Below are positions 4,876 through 6,314 of a DNA stretch of 6,314 nt, piece after piece. The notes beneath the pieces were generated by a model, which saw only the letters and a program-made list of their open reading frames with translations, was not told the origin of the DNA and did not search any database. The stretch spans positions 1 through 6,314 of the forward strand of contig CALELW010000063.1 of NCBI GenBank assembly GCA_937902905.1, in the 5' to 3' direction. The position numbers and the translations under genes are program-made. The DNA comes from an uncultured Clostridium sp. (GTDB lineage: Bacteria > Bacillota > Clostridia > Lachnospirales > Lachnospiraceae). The number at the start of each line of letters is the position of its first letter. The first letter of the stretch is position 1.

Positions 4876-4996
4876 AGGTAAGTCAAAGCGATACGATGGG
4901 AGGTGTAGGAAAAGAATCTATGACTTGCCGGGATGGAACGAAAAATGGCACTTTCATATGATAATATCACGGAAAAAGTATTATGAGGGGGAAACT
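4876..4996 (+). promoter_or_regulatory. Long structured leader with short ORFs before the 4997 gene
   Basis: About 120 transcribed bases precede the start codon, whereas the other leaders here appear to be about 30-50. GGTAAGTCA (4877-4885) can pair with TGACTTGCC (4921-4929), a nine-pair stem with one G-U, starting almost at the predicted +1 and enclosing 35 bases rich in G and A (GATGGGAGGTGTAGG). A second small inverted repeat is TGATA-A-TATCA (4959-4969). Short frames are 4896-4961 (21 codons, no clear ribosome site) and 4945-4986 (13 codons, MALSYDNITEKVL, weak site), the latter ending ten bases before the main ATG. I do not recognise a known riboswitch class. A cis-regulatory leader or a translated leader peptide is possible. 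Confidence 0.4.
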
Positions 4997-5290
4997 ATGC
5001 AGCAGAATCAGTGGATTGTAGACGAGATGAATCAGGTTTACAAACAGGGAATCCGAGTCGATGTAAATGGGCTTTCGTATAATCCGAAAACCTCAGCAAA
5101 TTTAATGCGCGTATTGGAAAAAGGTTCCTATATGCTAGACTATGAAGGAGACATGTTGGGGCGTATTGTGGCTCTGCACGTGGATTCTGTCGGGCCATCG
5201 GAACAGCCATCCTATAAGACGCTGCGCTGTAAAAAAACAAAAAACAGGCCGGAAAAAAAGAGGCGCAGCGAAAAAAATAAAAAAAATTAA
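4997..5290 (+). CDS. Small protein of unknown function with a highly basic C-terminal tail
   Basis: This 97-residue protein belongs to no family I can name with confidence. Residues 1-70 look like a compact soluble domain: an N-terminal helix (QNQWIVDEMNQVYKQG), then VDVNGLSYNP, a second helix (TSANLMRVLEKG), and a strand pair, YMLDYEGDMLGRIVALHVD (45-63). The last 21 residues (77-97) contain 12 Lys or Arg and look disordered, as in nucleic-acid-binding or tethering tails. No signal peptide or membrane segment is present. The start is ATG 4997, with GAGGGGG at 4985-4991 five bases ahead; upstream in-frame starts lack a site. The tail is encoded by A runs (several of six to eight A), so a length change by slippage or a sequencing indel could alter the C-terminus. 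No firm terminator follows, and the next gene starts 97 bases later. Confidence 0.75.
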   Translation: MQQNQWIVDEMNQVYKQGIRVDVNGLSYNPKTSANLMRVLEKGSYMLDYEGDMLGRIVALHVDSVGPSEQPSYKTLRCKKTKNRPEKKRRSEKNKKN

Positions 5291-5327
5291 ATTTTTTGCA
5301 ACTTTTCCTCTCTTTGAATCGTCTTAT

Positions 5328-5336
5328 TGGTATAAA
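5328..5336 (+). promoter_or_regulatory. Candidate extended -10 promoter of the secreted LRR protein gene
   Basis: TGGTATAAA (5328-5336) is an extended -10 element (TGn plus TATAAA). No good -35 box lies 16-18 bases upstream, where the sequence is CT-rich; TTGAAT at 5314-5319 is too close. The start would be near 5343, with a leader of about 45 bases. Confidence 0.4.
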
Positions 5337-5387
5337 GGGGTAAGAAAAAGCCCAAAACAATAAACTTAGTAAAAGGGAGGTTTTTTT

Positions 5388-6314
5388 ATGAAAAAACAAA
5401 TTTTATTTGCAGCGACAGCATTGATGCTTACCGCAGGCGTAGTGGCAGGAGCAAATGAGTCGGAGGCAAAAGCACCGAAAAAGATTGCGATTAACAAGAA
5501 GAATTTTCCGGATCAGGTCTTTCGTGAACTTGTAAAATCCAATTATGACAAGAACAAAGACAAAAAGCTCTCAAAGAGCGAGATTAAGAAAGCAAAGAAG
5601 TTTGGTACATCCAGTACCAAAAACTCGATTAAGATTAAGAAGTCCAAGTATGGAAAGTATACCAAAAAGTATATTAAGGACATTAAAAACTTTAAGGGAA
5701 TTGAGAAACTGACAAATCTTCAGAAATTTGTTGCGAACGAGACGTCAGTAAAAACCATTAACTTAAAGAAGAACAAGAACTTAACATATCTTGAGATGCA
5801 GGATGGTAATCTGCGCAAGATTGATTTGAATAGTAACAAAAAATTGAAATATGTCTATTTGGCATATAACAAAATTTCTTCCCTGAAGATGAACAAATGC
5901 AAAAAATTACTGATTGTAAATATTCAGGGACATATGGTTAAGAAAGTAAAAATCAACCGTAACAAAGCAACCGTTGTATACGGTGAAGATTATTATGCAC
6001 CATATGCTGTAACAAAAGTAAAAGAAAATTTCAGCAATTTGAATAAAGCAGGACAGATGGATGGTGATGGTACATTCTGTGTATATGAGTGGGCAGCAGA
6101 CCATTCGAACTGCCTTCGTAAAACGGTAAGCGGCGCTGCTATGGCAAGCCAGCCGGTAGCTTTAGATGCTGATGCTACAGCAAAAGCAAAGGGCATGCAG
6201 CAGATTACAGCACAGTGGAAAGATGCGAAAGGAAACTTCTACTTCTTAGCAGATAAAGATGGTGACATGGTAGCTAAGACAGCATATTATCTAGTAAAGG
6301 TGAATGCGCAGGGA
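5388..6314 (+). CDS. Secreted lysine-rich leucine-rich-repeat protein with EF-hand motif, 3' truncated by window
   Basis: The frame is open to the window end, giving 309 residues. The start is ATG 5388 with GGGAGG at 5375-5380. Residues 1-22 form a Sec signal peptide (MKK, a hydrophobic core, then VVAGA), so the protein is exported. NFPDQVFRELV (39-49) leads into an EF-hand/dockerin-like loop, DKNKDKKLSKSE (54-65), with acidic or polar ligands at positions 1, 3, 5, 9 and 12. Four exact 21-residue leucine-rich repeats follow (110-130, 131-151, 152-172, 173-193), each fitting the pattern L--L-----I--L-L--N-K. This arrangement is typical of extracellular LRR proteins of gut Firmicutes. Residues 270-309 (QWKDAKGNFYFLADKDGDMV) faintly recall cell-wall-binding repeats. 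Lysine makes up about 26% of residues 31-200, which is unusually high. Its role is probably at the cell surface (adhesion or matrix), but that is inferred only. Confidence 0.85.
   Translation, partial: MKKQILFAATALMLTAGVVAGANESEAKAPKKIAINKKNFPDQVFRELVKSNYDKNKDKKLSKSEIKKAKKFGTSSTKNSIKIKKSKYGKYTKKYIKDIKNFKGIEKLTNLQKFVANETSVKTINLKKNKNLTYLEMQDGNLRKIDLNSNKKLKYVYLAYNKISSLKMNKCKKLLIVNIQGHMVKKVKINRNKATVVYGEDYYAPYAVTKVKENFSNLNKAGQMDGDGTFCVYEWAADHSNCLRKTVSGAAMASQPVALDADATAKAKGMQQITAQWKDAKGNFYFLADKDGDMVAKTAYYLVKVNAQG

Noticed and set aside
4876..4996. Known riboswitch (SAM, c-di-GMP, fluoride, THF, preQ1 types)
   Set aside because: I could not find the conserved core motif of any of these, so I report only an unassigned leader.
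4995..5399. A 134-codon - strand frame opposite the 97-residue gene
   Set aside because: Its Phe/Leu-rich protein is the complement of A-rich coding and promoter DNA, and it covers the next gene's ribosome site.
5388..5968. DNA-level tandem repeats in the LRR region as a CRISPR or satellite array
   Set aside because: The 63-base periodicity reflects protein repeats only; the DNA units are strongly diverged and there are no identical repeat copies or spacers.
5907..6196. Two short - strand frames inside the LRR gene
   Set aside because: They lie antisense to a continuous signal-peptide and repeat protein and lack translation signals.

Overview
The window looks like chromosomal DNA of a low-GC anaerobic Clostridia member, most likely Lachnospiraceae. 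The signs are a clostridial 2[4Fe-4S] ferredoxin, a short-chain flavodoxin very like the Clostridium type, a MecA-type ClpC adaptor, strong AGGAGG ribosome binding sites and near-consensus sigma-A promoters. The family-level assignment is inference from protein style, not from a search.

Layout. 1-306 is the 3' end of murG (peptidoglycan lipid II synthesis), followed by a terminator-like hairpin. 434-1138 encodes a three-helix membrane protein of unknown function. 1222-2574 is a complete pgi (glucose-6-phosphate isomerase) with its own promoter. 2634-2804 (-) is a 56-residue ferredoxin that converges on pgi across a shared bidirectional terminator. 2951-3376 (-) is flavodoxin. Divergent from it, 3631-3843 (+) encodes a 70-residue DUF1858 CxxC protein driven by a perfect-consensus promoter. 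3905-4705 (-) is mecA, converging on the DUF1858 gene across a second bidirectional terminator. 4706-4996 is a structured intergenic region with two divergent promoters and a roughly 120-nt leader. 4997-5290 (+) is a 97-residue protein of unknown function with a very basic tail. 5388-6314 (+) is the start of a secreted, lysine-rich leucine-rich-repeat protein cut by the window end.

How it fits together. The left third is housekeeping (cell wall, sugar phosphate metabolism). The middle is a small redox block: two interchangeable low-potential electron carriers (ferredoxin, flavodoxin) beside a predicted redox-disulfide protein. The flavodoxin promoter carries a clean inverted repeat at the expected transcription start, so it is probably repressible, plausibly by a metal- or redox-sensing regulator. 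The right third combines proteolysis control (mecA), an uncharacterised small gene and a surface or secreted protein. No mobile element, CRISPR array, tRNA or rRNA gene was seen. The least explained parts are the 4783-4996 region (inverted repeat over a promoter, then a folded leader with short ORFs), the recurring GATAA/TTATC sites before the redox genes and mecA, and the unusual lysine-rich secreted protein.
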